NCBI GenBank assembly: GCA_020024675.1
Contig: JAHHTM010000004.1
Coordinates: forward strand, 1 to 27,073
Direction of reading: 5' to 3'
Source of the DNA: Muricomes sp.
GTDB lineage: Bacteria; Bacillota; Clostridia; Lachnospirales; Lachnospiraceae
DNA length: 27,073 nt
The notes beneath the pieces are model-generated. The model made no database searches and was not told the origin of the DNA. It worked only from the letters and a program-made list of their open reading frames with translations. Position 1 is the stretch's first letter. Each line of letters starts with the position of its first letter. Shown here piece after piece: positions 8,334 to 14,758 of this stretch. A program made the position numbers and the translations under genes.

Positions 8334-8362
8334 TTGTAAAGAATAAAATTGTATGTTAGAAT
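8334..8362 (+). promoter_or_regulatory. Promoter of the PfkB-family kinase
   Basis: TTGTAA (8334-8339), a 17-bp spacer and TAGAAT (8357-8362) give a reasonable sigma-A promoter right after the lacZ terminator. Transcription would start near 8369, which rules out upstream in-frame starts of the kinase at or before that point. Confidence 0.55.
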
Positions 8363-8421
8363 TATGGCGGATTGATCAGAACGTAAGTATAAACGAACGA
8401 CATAGAAAAAGGGGATTGAAA

Positions 8422-9327
8422 ATGATTTATACAGTAACCTTAAATCCATCTTTAGATTATCTTGTAGAGGTGCCAAAATTTCAGACAGGACTTACAAACA
8501 GGACGGTTTCAGAAAAAATCGTGCCGGGTGGAAAAGGATTGAATGTTTCCATGATTCTTTCAAGACTTGGAGTAAAAAATACAGCGTATGGATTTGTGGC
8601 AGGTTTTACAGGAGAAGAGATCGCAAAGAGGACACAAGAATGTGGGATTAACGCAGAATACATTTCGGTAGAGGAAGGTTTCTCAAGGATTAACGTAAAA
8701 CTGTTGTCCATTGATGGAACAGAAATAAATGGACAAGGACCTAAAATCGGGATACAGGAATTAGATCTGCTGATGAAAAAATTAGAAGATCTGAAAAGAG
8801 GGGATATATTGATTTTAGCAGGGAGTGTTCCATCGTGTGTACCAGAGGATATTTATAGTCAGATCATGGGAACATTAAAAGACAGAGGGATTCATTTTGT
8901 TGTAGATGCGACAGGGGAAAGACTTACATCGGCTTTAAAATATCATCCTTTTCTTGTAAAGCCCAATCATCATGAACTGGGAGAAATCTTTGATACGGCC
9001 ATTAGGAGCCGGGAAGAAGCAATTGTTTATGCCAAAAAATTGAAAGAAATGGGAGCAGAGAATGTTTTAGTTTCACTTGCAGGAAAAGGAGCAGTATTAG
9101 TTGCACAAGATGGACAAATCATCAGCGAGGATGCACCGAATGGAGAACTTATCAATGCTGTGGGTGCGGGAGACTCTATGGTTGCTGGATTTGTTGCAGG
9201 ATGGCAGGAGAAGCAGGATTACCGATATGCGTTTTATACTGCACTTGCTGCGGGAAGTGCCAGTGCATTTTCAAAAGACCTTGCAACGGGAGAAGAAATA
9301 AAAAAACTGCGTACTTGCCTGCTATAG
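8422..9327 (+). CDS. PfkB-family hexose-phosphate kinase (1-phosphofructokinase / tagatose-6-phosphate kinase type)
   Basis: A 301-residue ribokinase-fold kinase beginning MIYTVTLNPSLDYLVEVPKF, the typical opening of the FruK/LacC group. It has the N-terminal PfkB glycine motif in PGGKGLNVSMILSRLG, a substrate-side loop (GPKIGIQELDLL), the central FLVKPNHHELGEIF segment, and the C-terminal signature NAVGAGDSMVAGF (from residue 245) with the catalytic Asp251. The start at 8422 is chosen because of an AAAGGGGA ribosome binding site and because the candidate promoter lies just upstream. FruK and LacC cannot be separated by eye: the first phosphorylates fructose-1-phosphate, the second tagatose-6-phosphate from galactose. 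The adjacent beta-galactosidase hints at the tagatose route, but no lacA/lacB/lacD or fructose PTS gene lies in the window, and the kinase has its own promoter. Confidence 0.82.
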   Translation: MIYTVTLNPSLDYLVEVPKFQTGLTNRTVSEKIVPGGKGLNVSMILSRLGVKNTAYGFVAGFTGEEIAKRTQECGINAEYISVEEGFSRINVKLLSIDGTEINGQGPKIGIQELDLLMKKLEDLKRGDILILAGSVPSCVPEDIYSQIMGTLKDRGIHFVVDATGERLTSALKYHPFLVKPNHHELGEIFDTAIRSREEAIVYAKKLKEMGAENVLVSLAGKGAVLVAQDGQIISEDAPNGELINAVGAGDSMVAGFVAGWQEKQDYRYAFYTALAAGSASAFSKDLATGEEIKKLRTCLL

Positions 9328-9355
9328 GAGAAACACAGTTTAAAGCATTGTAGAG

Positions 9356-9613
9356 TTATATGGAAATGTTGAAATTATCAGCTCTTTTTTGTGTGTTGGA
9401 TAATTGAACATGTACAGCGGCAGAAGGAGCCTTAACACTATCTTCGGCTTCGCTGGCTGTTTTAAAGAGACGGTTTTCAGTGAGCCTTAGAGCACCACAA
9501 GAACCAATTAACTGTATGATGTAAATATCACCTTGTTTACTGACGACTTTTCCACGTATTGCCTGAGGGCTGTTTTCTATAATGTAGCATGTATCACCAC
9601 GTTTAAAAGACAT
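9356..9613 (-). CDS. Small KOW/SH3-like protein of unknown function
   Basis: An 85-residue protein starting MSFKRGDTCYIIENSPQAIRG. The first 55 residues read as a small beta barrel of the KOW or SH3-like kind (FKRGDTCYIIEN, RGKVVSKQGDIYIIQLIGSCGALRLTENRLF): an opening positive stretch, a turn with Gly, then alternating hydrophobic strands. The last 30 residues are polar and probably disordered. I do not recognise a named family. The ATG at 9613 has an AGGTGAAG ribosome binding site, and a near-consensus promoter lies upstream, so it is real although short. A longer in-frame reading to 9823 would run antisense into the asparaginase gene past that promoter and is not supported. It faces the PfkB kinase gene convergently with 28 bases between the stop codons and no obvious terminator. 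Confidence 0.7.
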   Translation of the reverse strand: MSFKRGDTCYIIENSPQAIRGKVVSKQGDIYIIQLIGSCGALRLTENRLFKTASEAEDSVKAPSAAVHVQLSNTQKRADNFNISI

Positions 9614-9655
9614 GTTCTTCACCTGCTTTTCTAATTTAATATTTAGTGTATGTGT

Positions 9656-9684
9656 ATTATACATAAAAATGGTTTTAACGTCAA
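9656..9684 (-). promoter_or_regulatory. Near-consensus sigma-A promoter of the 85-residue gene
   Basis: On the minus strand TTGACG (complement of 9679-9684), 17 bp, then a perfect TATAAT (complement of 9656-9661), about 43 bp upstream of the start codon at 9613. It is one of the best promoter matches in the window. The divergent asparaginase promoter must overlap it but is not clear; TTTAAT (9635-9640) and TATACA (9658-9663) are a weak candidate. Confidence 0.78.
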
Positions 9685-9723
9685 TGTGAGAATAGATTGA
9701 CAGAAAGGAGTAATTATATTCAT

Positions 9724-10722
9724 ATGAAAAAAATTCTTCTATTAACAACAGGGGGCACAATTGCAGCAAGACAGGGAAGCAATGGTCTTGTTCCGGATAT
9801 CCATAGCGAAGATATTCTTGCACTGCTTCCTGAGCTTAAAGATAGTTTTAAAATAGATACAAAAGATATACTGAACCTTGATAGTTCCAATATCCAGCCC
9901 GAAGAATGGCAATATATTGCGCAGGTAGTTACAGATTATCTTCCATTTTATGATGGAATTATTATCACCCATGGAACAGATACTATGGCATATACAGCTT
10001 CTGCATTAAGCTTTATGTTGCAGAATCTAAAAAAACCGGTTGTCTTGACGGGGGCACAAATTCCAATAGAACAAATGTTTACAGATGCAAAGAGAAACCT
10101 TCAGACAGCATTTGCAGCAGTAGATTCTGGAATTCCAAAAGTTATGATCGCTTTTTTCGATAAGATTATTAATGGTTGCAGAGCTGTAAAGGTAAGAACA
10201 TTAGGATTCAATGCATTTGAAAGTATTTCGGCCCCATATATAGGTGAGGTATTTGCAGACGGGGTTCATTGGAATGAAGAATATATTAAAGAACAGTTAA
10301 ACGACGTAGAATGTTTATTAAAAGATAATTTATGTACAGATGTTTTCTTGTTAAAACTGATTCCGGGAACAAATCCGGAAATCTTTGACATGCTGTTGCA
10401 CATGAAATATAGAGGAATTGTTATAGAAGCATTTGGTGCAGGCGGTACACATTTTGAAAGGAGAAATCTTCTTCCTAAGTTAAAGCGTTTGGTAGATCAC
10501 GGAATTACTGTAGTTGCAAGAAGTCAATGTCTATACGAAAAAAGTGATTTCTCTTTATATGAAGTGGGACAGAAATTACTGGATTGTGGAGTGATTCCAG
10601 GAAGAGATATGACAACAGAAGCAATTGTTACAAAACTTATGTGGGCACTTGGACAATCAGATGATGTGGAAGAGATAAGAAAAATATTTCATACAAATTA
10701 TGCGGATGAGGTTACCTTTTAA
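9724..10722 (+). CDS. ansA: Type I L-asparaginase, cytoplasmic
   Basis: A 332-residue protein that hydrolyses L-asparagine to aspartate and ammonia. It opens MKKILLLTTGGTIAARQ with the first asparaginase signature (catalytic Thr in TGGTIA), has the second signature THGTDTMAYTA (His83-Gly84-Thr85-Asp86), and the conserved lysine in TDAKRN (Lys123). With no signal peptide it fits the cytoplasmic type I (AnsA) rather than the periplasmic type II enzymes. The ATG at 9724 is preferred because the protein then starts at the usual position. The AAAGGAG ribosome binding site ends 13 bases upstream, somewhat far; a TTG at 9697 would include that site in the coding region and is unlikely. The original terminator after the gene has been split by the IS3-family insertion. 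Confidence 0.92.
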   Translation: MKKILLLTTGGTIAARQGSNGLVPDIHSEDILALLPELKDSFKIDTKDILNLDSSNIQPEEWQYIAQVVTDYLPFYDGIIITHGTDTMAYTASALSFMLQNLKKPVVLTGAQIPIEQMFTDAKRNLQTAFAAVDSGIPKVMIAFFDKIINGCRAVKVRTLGFNAFESISAPYIGEVFADGVHWNEEYIKEQLNDVECLLKDNLCTDVFLLKLIPGTNPEIFDMLLHMKYRGIVIEAFGAGGTHFERRNLLPKLKRLVDHGITVVARSQCLYEKSDFSLYEVGQKLLDCGVIPGRDMTTEAIVTKLMWALGQSDDVEEIRKIFHTNYADEVTF

Positions 10723-10734
10723 AAAAAGGAAGTC
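10721..10734 (+). terminator. Left arm of a terminator split by the insertion sequence
   Basis: AAAAAAAGGAAGTC (10721-10734) is the exact inverted partner of GACTTCCTTTTTT (12297-12309) on the other side of the IS element. Rejoined at one copy of GTT they form a 13-bp hairpin with a GTGTT loop and T/A runs on both sides, a bidirectional terminator between asparaginase and murF. The insertion separates the arms by about 1.56 kb. Confidence 0.85.
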
Positions 10735-10736
10735 GT

Positions 10737-10739
10737 GTT
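10737..10739. repeat. Target-site duplication GTT, left copy
   Basis: GTT directly precedes the TG terminus of the element and recurs directly after its CA terminus (12294-12296). Three bases is a usual duplication length for IS3-family elements. A 3-bp match alone is weak; the split terminator hairpin makes it convincing. Confidence 0.75.
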
Positions 10740-10765
10740 TGAGGTGACCCCTCAAAGTTAGACTT
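10740..10765 (+). repeat. IS terminal inverted repeat, left in window
   Basis: Begins TGAGGTGACCCC and contains CAAAGTTAGAC. It matches the complement of 12268-12293 at 19 of 26 positions, with the longest run AAAGTTAGAC. Confidence 0.8.
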
Positions 10766-10769
10766 TATT

Positions 10770-10805
10770 AGCAAGGCAGCTTTATAGCTGTCTTGCTATT
10801 TTTAT
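10770..10805 (+). terminator. Terminator hairpin inside the IS end
   Basis: AGCAAGGCAGCT (10770-10781) pairs with AGCTGTCTTGCT (10786-10797) over 12 bp with one G-U pair and a TTAT loop, followed by ATTTTTAT. The T run exists only on the plus strand, so it would stop transcription entering from asparaginase and not that of the transposase. Confidence 0.8.
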
Positions 10806-11620
10806 GCAGCCAGAAGGTTGAGTCTATATTGCACCGGACTCATCCATCCTAGTTTCTTTTTAATTCTCTTCTCATTGTAATACTTTATATATTGTTCAAT
10901 TGCTGATTTCAATTCTTAATAACTATAATAAACAACTCCATAAAAAATCTCCTGTTTAAGCAGACCAAAGAAGTTTTCCATTACGGAATTATCATGGCAG
11001 TTTCCTTTTCTTGACATACTTTGAAATATTCGTTCCTCTTTAAGGCAATGAGAGTACGCTTTCATTTGATATGCCCACCCCTGATCTAAATGAAACGTTC
11101 TTCGGTATGGACAATCGGATGTCACTTCTATTGCTTGTTTTAAAACAGTCATTATGTTTTGGGCAGTAGGTTTTTTGAAAATAGCAAAGCTTATTATTTC
11201 TCCATTACACATATCCATAAATGGATCAAGATAGAGTTTCTGTATGGTCATATGCCCTTTCGGATCCACTTCATAGTATTTAAACTCTGTGGTATCTGTT
11301 TTGATTTTCTGGTGAGGCACATGAGTATGAAAGCGCCTTCGAATTCTGTTAGGTGCAACTGTACCAATTTTACCCTTGTAAGAACTGTATTTCCTACTTT
11401 TACGTGTAAAAGATGTAACCTGAAGTCCTAGTTTTTGCATAATTCTTTGAACTTTCTTTTTATTAACGATATAACCCTGGTTACGAAGTTCTGCTTGCAT
11501 ACGACGATACCCATAATCTTTATTATCTTTTCTGATCTCGAGCATTTTTTCTTCAAGTTCTTTATTAGGAGTTTCTCTATCCATTCGTTTTTGCCAGTAC
11601 ATATAAGTTGCTTTAGGCAT
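10802..11620 (-). pseudogene. IS3-family transposase OrfB, interrupted by an in-frame stop
   Basis: From ATG at 11620 the reading gives 234 residues of an IS150-type OrfB: an HTH_21-like region (about 20-75, YGYRRMQAELRNQGYIVNKKKVQRIM) and the retroviral-integrase-type DDE core with Asp in KTDTTEF, Asp in HLDQGWAYQ and Glu in NSVMENFFGLLKQEIFYG. A TAA at 10916-10918 interrupts it right after GVVYYSY, yet the same frame continues 38 codons further (ELKSAIEQYIKYYNEKRIKKKLGWMSPVQYRLNLLAA) to the natural stop at 10802. The parent codon was probably GAA, changed by one base. All three catalytic residues remain upstream of the stop. In an intact element OrfB is made as an OrfAB fusion; its frame is open upstream to about 11680. 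Confidence 0.85.
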
Positions 11621-11643
11621 TCCAGTGTATGAGAGAAGATCTT

Positions 11644-12236
11644 TTAATTTAAACTGTTCTCGGAAGCTGATGATGATTTTTGCCGTTCTCTCATTTTGGC
11701 TTCGTCCTCTAAACGCAACCTTCTCAGTTCTTTTAAAAATGCGTTCTCTATTTTTAATTTAAGAAGTTCATCTTCTAATTCCTTTACGTGTTCTGCACTT
11801 GTATCTATTGATGTTTTATCTACTACAGCTTCATTTTTGTGTGAGATATTATATTTTTCTTAGATTTATCCAAAGTTTTTTTACGACCTTTCTTACGTGG
11901 CCTCAACGCATCAGGACCAGCTGTTCGAAAGCGATTAACCCAGTTTGCAATCATACACGGGTTGGAAATGCCTTCTTGCAGAGCTAAATCTTGATATGAG
12001 ATTTCACTTGATAAATATAATTCTACAATAGAAAGCTTTTTTTCGAAAGAATATATACCATTTTTTCGTGAACGTAGCAAACCTTCATCTCCAAAAGTTT
12101 GATAATTATGAACCCATTGCTCAATATTGCTTGTAGCAGGAATCCCATATACTTTAGAAAGGTATGGGTATCCACCTTCTCCGTTTAAGTATGCCAAAAC
12201 AACTTTCTTCTTGAATTCAAAAGAATATTTAGCCAT
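11644..12236 (-). pseudogene. IS3-family OrfA, frameshifted by one missing A
   Basis: From MAKYSFEFKKKVVLAYL at 12236 (GGAGG upstream) this is an IS150-like OrfA with two helix-turn-helix units (about residues 1-60 and 60-115). The frame ends at 11823 after SHTKMKL. In the neighbouring frame it continues as NEAVVDKTSIDTSAEHVKELEDELLKLKIENAFLKELRRL, the leucine-zipper part of OrfA, and ends at 11644. Restoring one A in the A5 run (complement of 11834-11838) joins both parts cleanly. The usual programmed -1 shift to OrfB appears to be separate and further downstream, at an A5 run complementary to 11677-11681. The early break removes the zipper and prevents the OrfAB fusion. Confidence 0.8.
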
Positions 12237-12267
12237 AAAAATACCGACCTCCAATCGTTAGATTTTT

Positions 12268-12293
12268 AGGTCTAACTTTTGGGGGTCGGTACA
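12268..12293 (-). repeat. IS terminal inverted repeat, right in window
   Basis: On the minus strand it begins TGTACCGACCCCC and contains AAAAGTTAGACC. It is the transposase-proximal end of the element; mismatches to the other end cluster at positions 3-6 and 13-14. Confidence 0.8.
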
Positions 12294-12296
12294 GTT
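12294..12296. repeat. Target-site duplication GTT, right copy
   Basis: Direct copy of 10737-10739 immediately outside the CA end of the IS element. Confidence 0.75.
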
Positions 12297-12309
12297 GACT
12301 TCCTTTTTT
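12297..12309 (-). terminator. Right arm of the split terminator
   Basis: GACTTCCTTTTTT is complementary to 10722-10734. It directly follows the murF stop on the minus strand and would have ended the pncB-ddl-murF transcript before the IS insertion. Confidence 0.85.
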
Positions 12310-12310
12310 G

Positions 12311-13687
12311 TTAATTTTTCCAGTTTTCCAGGGCTTCTACAATCTGTGGAAATTTCATTCCGTTAGAAGCTTTTACTAATATAGTATCTTTTTCTTTAAT
12401 AATAGAATTTAGATTGTCAAGGAAATCCTGTTTTGTCTTAAAGTAATGTGTTTCGGTAATATTGCCAGTGGATTTAGCGCCTTCTGCAATTTCCTCTGCA
12501 AGATCTCCGATACAGATCAATTCATCAATTTGAAGAGCAGCAGCATACTGACCGGTTTCATAATGCATTTCCTTTTCTTTTTCACCAAGTTCAAACATAT
12601 CTCCCACAATAGCGACTTTACGTCCTGCAGCTTTTGCAAGAACGTCAAGAGAAGCTTTCATAGAAACAATATTTGCATTATAACAGTCATCGATAATAGA
12701 AAGAAATTCTGTTTTTATAAGATGGTTACGGCCTGCAATAGTGCTGGCAGTTTCAATCCCTTTTTTGATTTCTTCATTTGTCATGCCAAGTATACGTCCG
12801 GCAGCAATTCCGGAAAGAGCATTGTATACCATGTGGAATCCCGGAATTGGGATATGAGCAGTGAACGAAGAATCTGGTGTGTGGAAACATGCACGTGTAC
12901 CTTCTAATCCAAGATCCTTAATGTCAGTTGCATAAAACGTATGCTCATCAGAAAGACCGAAGAAAACAGGAGTTGTACCATTAAAGGATTTTATAGTAGA
13001 AAGCATATCGTCTTCCCCATTTAAAATAATAGAACCATCTGAATTCATAAAGTGAAACATAGATGTTTTTTCTTTTAAAATCCCTTCTCTGGATTTCAAA
13101 TTTTCAAGATGGGCGTATCCAATATTTGAAATAATACAAATATCAGGACGAGCAACTTTTGCAAGGCGTTCCATTTCGCCAAATTCGCTGATTCCCATTT
13201 CGAGAACCGCAACTTCATGTTCTGGTCGTATTTTAAAAACAGTCAGTGGAAGTCCAATCTCGTTGTTGAGATTTCCTTCTGTTTTTAATACATTAAACTT
13301 CTCGCCAAGAATTGATGCGATCATTTCTTTGGTGCTTGTTTTTCCAACGCTTCCGGAAATACCTACAACTTTTATTCCAAGAGAAGTTCTGTAATGCTCG
13401 GCAATATCTTTTAAAGCCTGTTCACAAGAATCGACCAGGATATAGGAAAACTCAGAGTTTTCAAACTGTTCTTCCGAAAGAGCACATAAAGCTCCATTTT
13501 CCATTACTTGTGGGATAAAACGGTGTCCGTCTACACGTTCGCCACGAATGGCAACAAACAGACTGTCTTTTTCAATCTTACGGCTATCGATCGTAACGCT
13601 TGAAACTTCTTTGGAAAGAAATTTTGGACTGCCATAATAAACGCCGCCACATGCAGCAGTAATTTCTTTTAAAGTCATATTTTTCAT
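12311..13687 (-). CDS. murF: UDP-N-acetylmuramoyl-tripeptide--D-alanyl-D-alanine ligase
   Basis: A 458-residue Mur ligase that adds D-Ala-D-Ala to the UDP-MurNAc-tripeptide in the cytoplasm, the last soluble step of the peptidoglycan precursor. The three Mur domains are in order: an N-terminal UDP-binding domain (about 1-100, with VTIDSRKIEKDSLFVAIRGERVDGHRF), a central ATPase domain with the P-loop GISGSVGKTST (from residue 109) and EMGISEFGEMERLA, and a C-terminal domain from about 315 (IDDCYNANIVSMKASLDVL, VAIVGDMFELGE). The ATG at 13687 has an AAGGAG site 6 bases upstream. It is the last gene of the pncB-ddl-murF unit, 15 bases after ddl, whose product is its substrate. Its terminator is split by the IS insertion, so its transcript may run into the transposase genes. 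Confidence 0.96.
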   Translation of the reverse strand: MKNMTLKEITAACGGVYYGSPKFLSKEVSSVTIDSRKIEKDSLFVAIRGERVDGHRFIPQVMENGALCALSEEQFENSEFSYILVDSCEQALKDIAEHYRTSLGIKVVGISGSVGKTSTKEMIASILGEKFNVLKTEGNLNNEIGLPLTVFKIRPEHEVAVLEMGISEFGEMERLAKVARPDICIISNIGYAHLENLKSREGILKEKTSMFHFMNSDGSIILNGEDDMLSTIKSFNGTTPVFFGLSDEHTFYATDIKDLGLEGTRACFHTPDSSFTAHIPIPGFHMVYNALSGIAAGRILGMTNEEIKKGIETASTIAGRNHLIKTEFLSIIDDCYNANIVSMKASLDVLAKAAGRKVAIVGDMFELGEKEKEMHYETGQYAAALQIDELICIGDLAEEIAEGAKSTGNITETHYFKTKQDFLDNLNSIIKEKDTILVKASNGMKFPQIVEALENWKN

Positions 13688-13702
13688 AGTGTACTCCTTA
13701 CA

Positions 13703-14758
13703 TTACTGATATCGTGCCTCTAAAGATTTTTGGATGATAAGTTCACATAATTCATTGTACTCGATGCCGGCAGCTTTTGCTTCTTTTGGAAGAAGACTGG
13801 CAGCAGTCATACCTGGAAGAGTATTCATCTCAAGGCAGTAGAGATTGTCATTTTCATCCAGAAGAAAATCAGCACGACTGTATACATTAAGCTTTAATGA
13901 CTGGAAGGCTTTTACAGTGAGTTCCTGCATACGTTTTGTAATCTCTTCACTAATATTTGCAGGGCAGACTTCTTCAGTAGCACCAGCCTGATATTTATTT
14001 GCATAGTCAAAGAATCCTGTTTTCGGAATGATTTCTACAGGTGGAAGAGCAACACCATCGATCACACCACATGCAAATTCGCGACCCTTAATATAAGTCT
14101 CAATAACAACTTCATCTTCGTATTTGAATGATTTATTTAAAGCGTCTTTATATTCATCTTCGGAATTTACGATATATACACCGATACTAGATCCTCCGGA
14201 GCAAGGTTTTACAACAACCGGGAGAGAAAGCCCAAGTGTTTTTAATGATTTTTCAGGATCATTTTTGTGAAGGCAGACACCATCAGGTGTGTCGACACCT
14301 GACTGCAAAAAGATCTGTTTTGTAAGACCTTTATCCATTGCAACAGCACAGCCAAGAGAATCAGGGCCTGTGTATCTGATTCCAAGAAGATCGAAAGTAG
14401 CCTGAAGTTTTCCGTTTTCTCCTTCACCGCCATGAAGACCGATAAAAGTAATATCTGCCATTTTACAAAGTTCAACAACATTTGGTCCGAGGAAAGAGGC
14501 AGACTGGTCAGGACGGGAAGCTTTTACAGCTTCAAGATCTGGTTCTGCAGTACTTACATTTTTGGCAATTTCAAGGCCGTGTCCCGGAAGGGTGAAAACT
14601 TCCTCGAGATGGTCTTTGTCATATGGTAATCCCATAAAAACATCGAGGAGGAAAGCGTCATGTCCGTTTTCAATCAGTGTCTTGCAGATTCCTGCACTGG
14701 ATGAAAGAGAAACGTCACGCTCTGTACTGAGCCCACCGGCTAAAACTATAATTTTCAT
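13703..14758 (-). CDS. ddl: D-alanine--D-alanine ligase
   Basis: A 351-residue ATP-grasp enzyme that joins two D-alanines for peptidoglycan. It begins MKIIVLAGGLSTERDVSLSSS, with the family's first conserved stretch; GLHGGEGENGKLQ lies near residue 105, the ATP-grasp loop KPCSGGSSIGVYI near 185, and the C-terminal RADFLLDENDNLYCLEMNTLPGMT contains the metal-binding residues. FFDYANKYQAG in the omega-loop position has the Tyr/Lys pattern of D-Ala-D-Ala rather than D-Ala-D-Lac ligases, so there is no sign of vancomycin resistance here. The protein is close to normal length. The start codon overlaps the pncB stop as ATGA, with AAAGGAG upstream, so translation is probably coupled to pncB. Confidence 0.95.
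   Translation of the reverse strand: MKIIVLAGGLSTERDVSLSSSAGICKTLIENGHDAFLLDVFMGLPYDKDHLEEVFTLPGHGLEIAKNVSTAEPDLEAVKASRPDQSASFLGPNVVELCKMADITFIGLHGGEGENGKLQATFDLLGIRYTGPDSLGCAVAMDKGLTKQIFLQSGVDTPDGVCLHKNDPEKSLKTLGLSLPVVVKPCSGGSSIGVYIVNSEDEYKDALNKSFKYEDEVVIETYIKGREFACGVIDGVALPPVEIIPKTGFFDYANKYQAGATEEVCPANISEEITKRMQELTVKAFQSLKLNVYSRADFLLDENDNLYCLEMNTLPGMTAASLLPKEAKAAGIEYNELCELIIQKSLEARYQ

Larger units (their letters stand above)
10740..12293 (-). mobile_element. IS3-family insertion sequence (IS150-like), 1554 bp, damaged
   Basis: The element has TG...CA ends, imperfect terminal inverted repeats (19 of 26 positions), a GTT target duplication and two ORFs on the minus strand: a helix-turn-helix OrfA and a DDE integrase-fold OrfB, in the usual overlapping -1 arrangement. 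Size and organisation match the IS150 group. OrfA is broken by a single missing A and OrfB has a premature stop, so this copy probably cannot move by itself. It lies in the loop of the terminator between ansA and murF, with the transposase reading in the same direction as pncB-ddl-murF. Confidence 0.9.

Noticed and set aside
8353..8421. Earlier start of the PfkB kinase
   Set aside because: The residues do not belong to the family, and the candidate -10 element lies at 8357-8362; the ATG at 8422 has a good ribosome binding site.
9614..9823. Extended N-terminus of the 85-residue minus-strand protein
   Set aside because: It would begin inside the asparaginase gene in antisense, upstream of the strong promoter at 9656-9684; the ATG at 9613 has its own ribosome binding site.
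11823..11840. The OrfA break read as the programmed IS3 frameshift
   Set aside because: It lies before the leucine zipper and leads into the rest of OrfA, not into OrfB; a separate A5 run near 11677-11681 is at the usual place.
14020..14700. Possible vancomycin-type D-Ala-D-Lac ligase
   Set aside because: The omega-loop reads FFDYANKYQAG with the tyrosine of ordinary D-Ala-D-Ala ligases, and no vanH/vanX genes are present.
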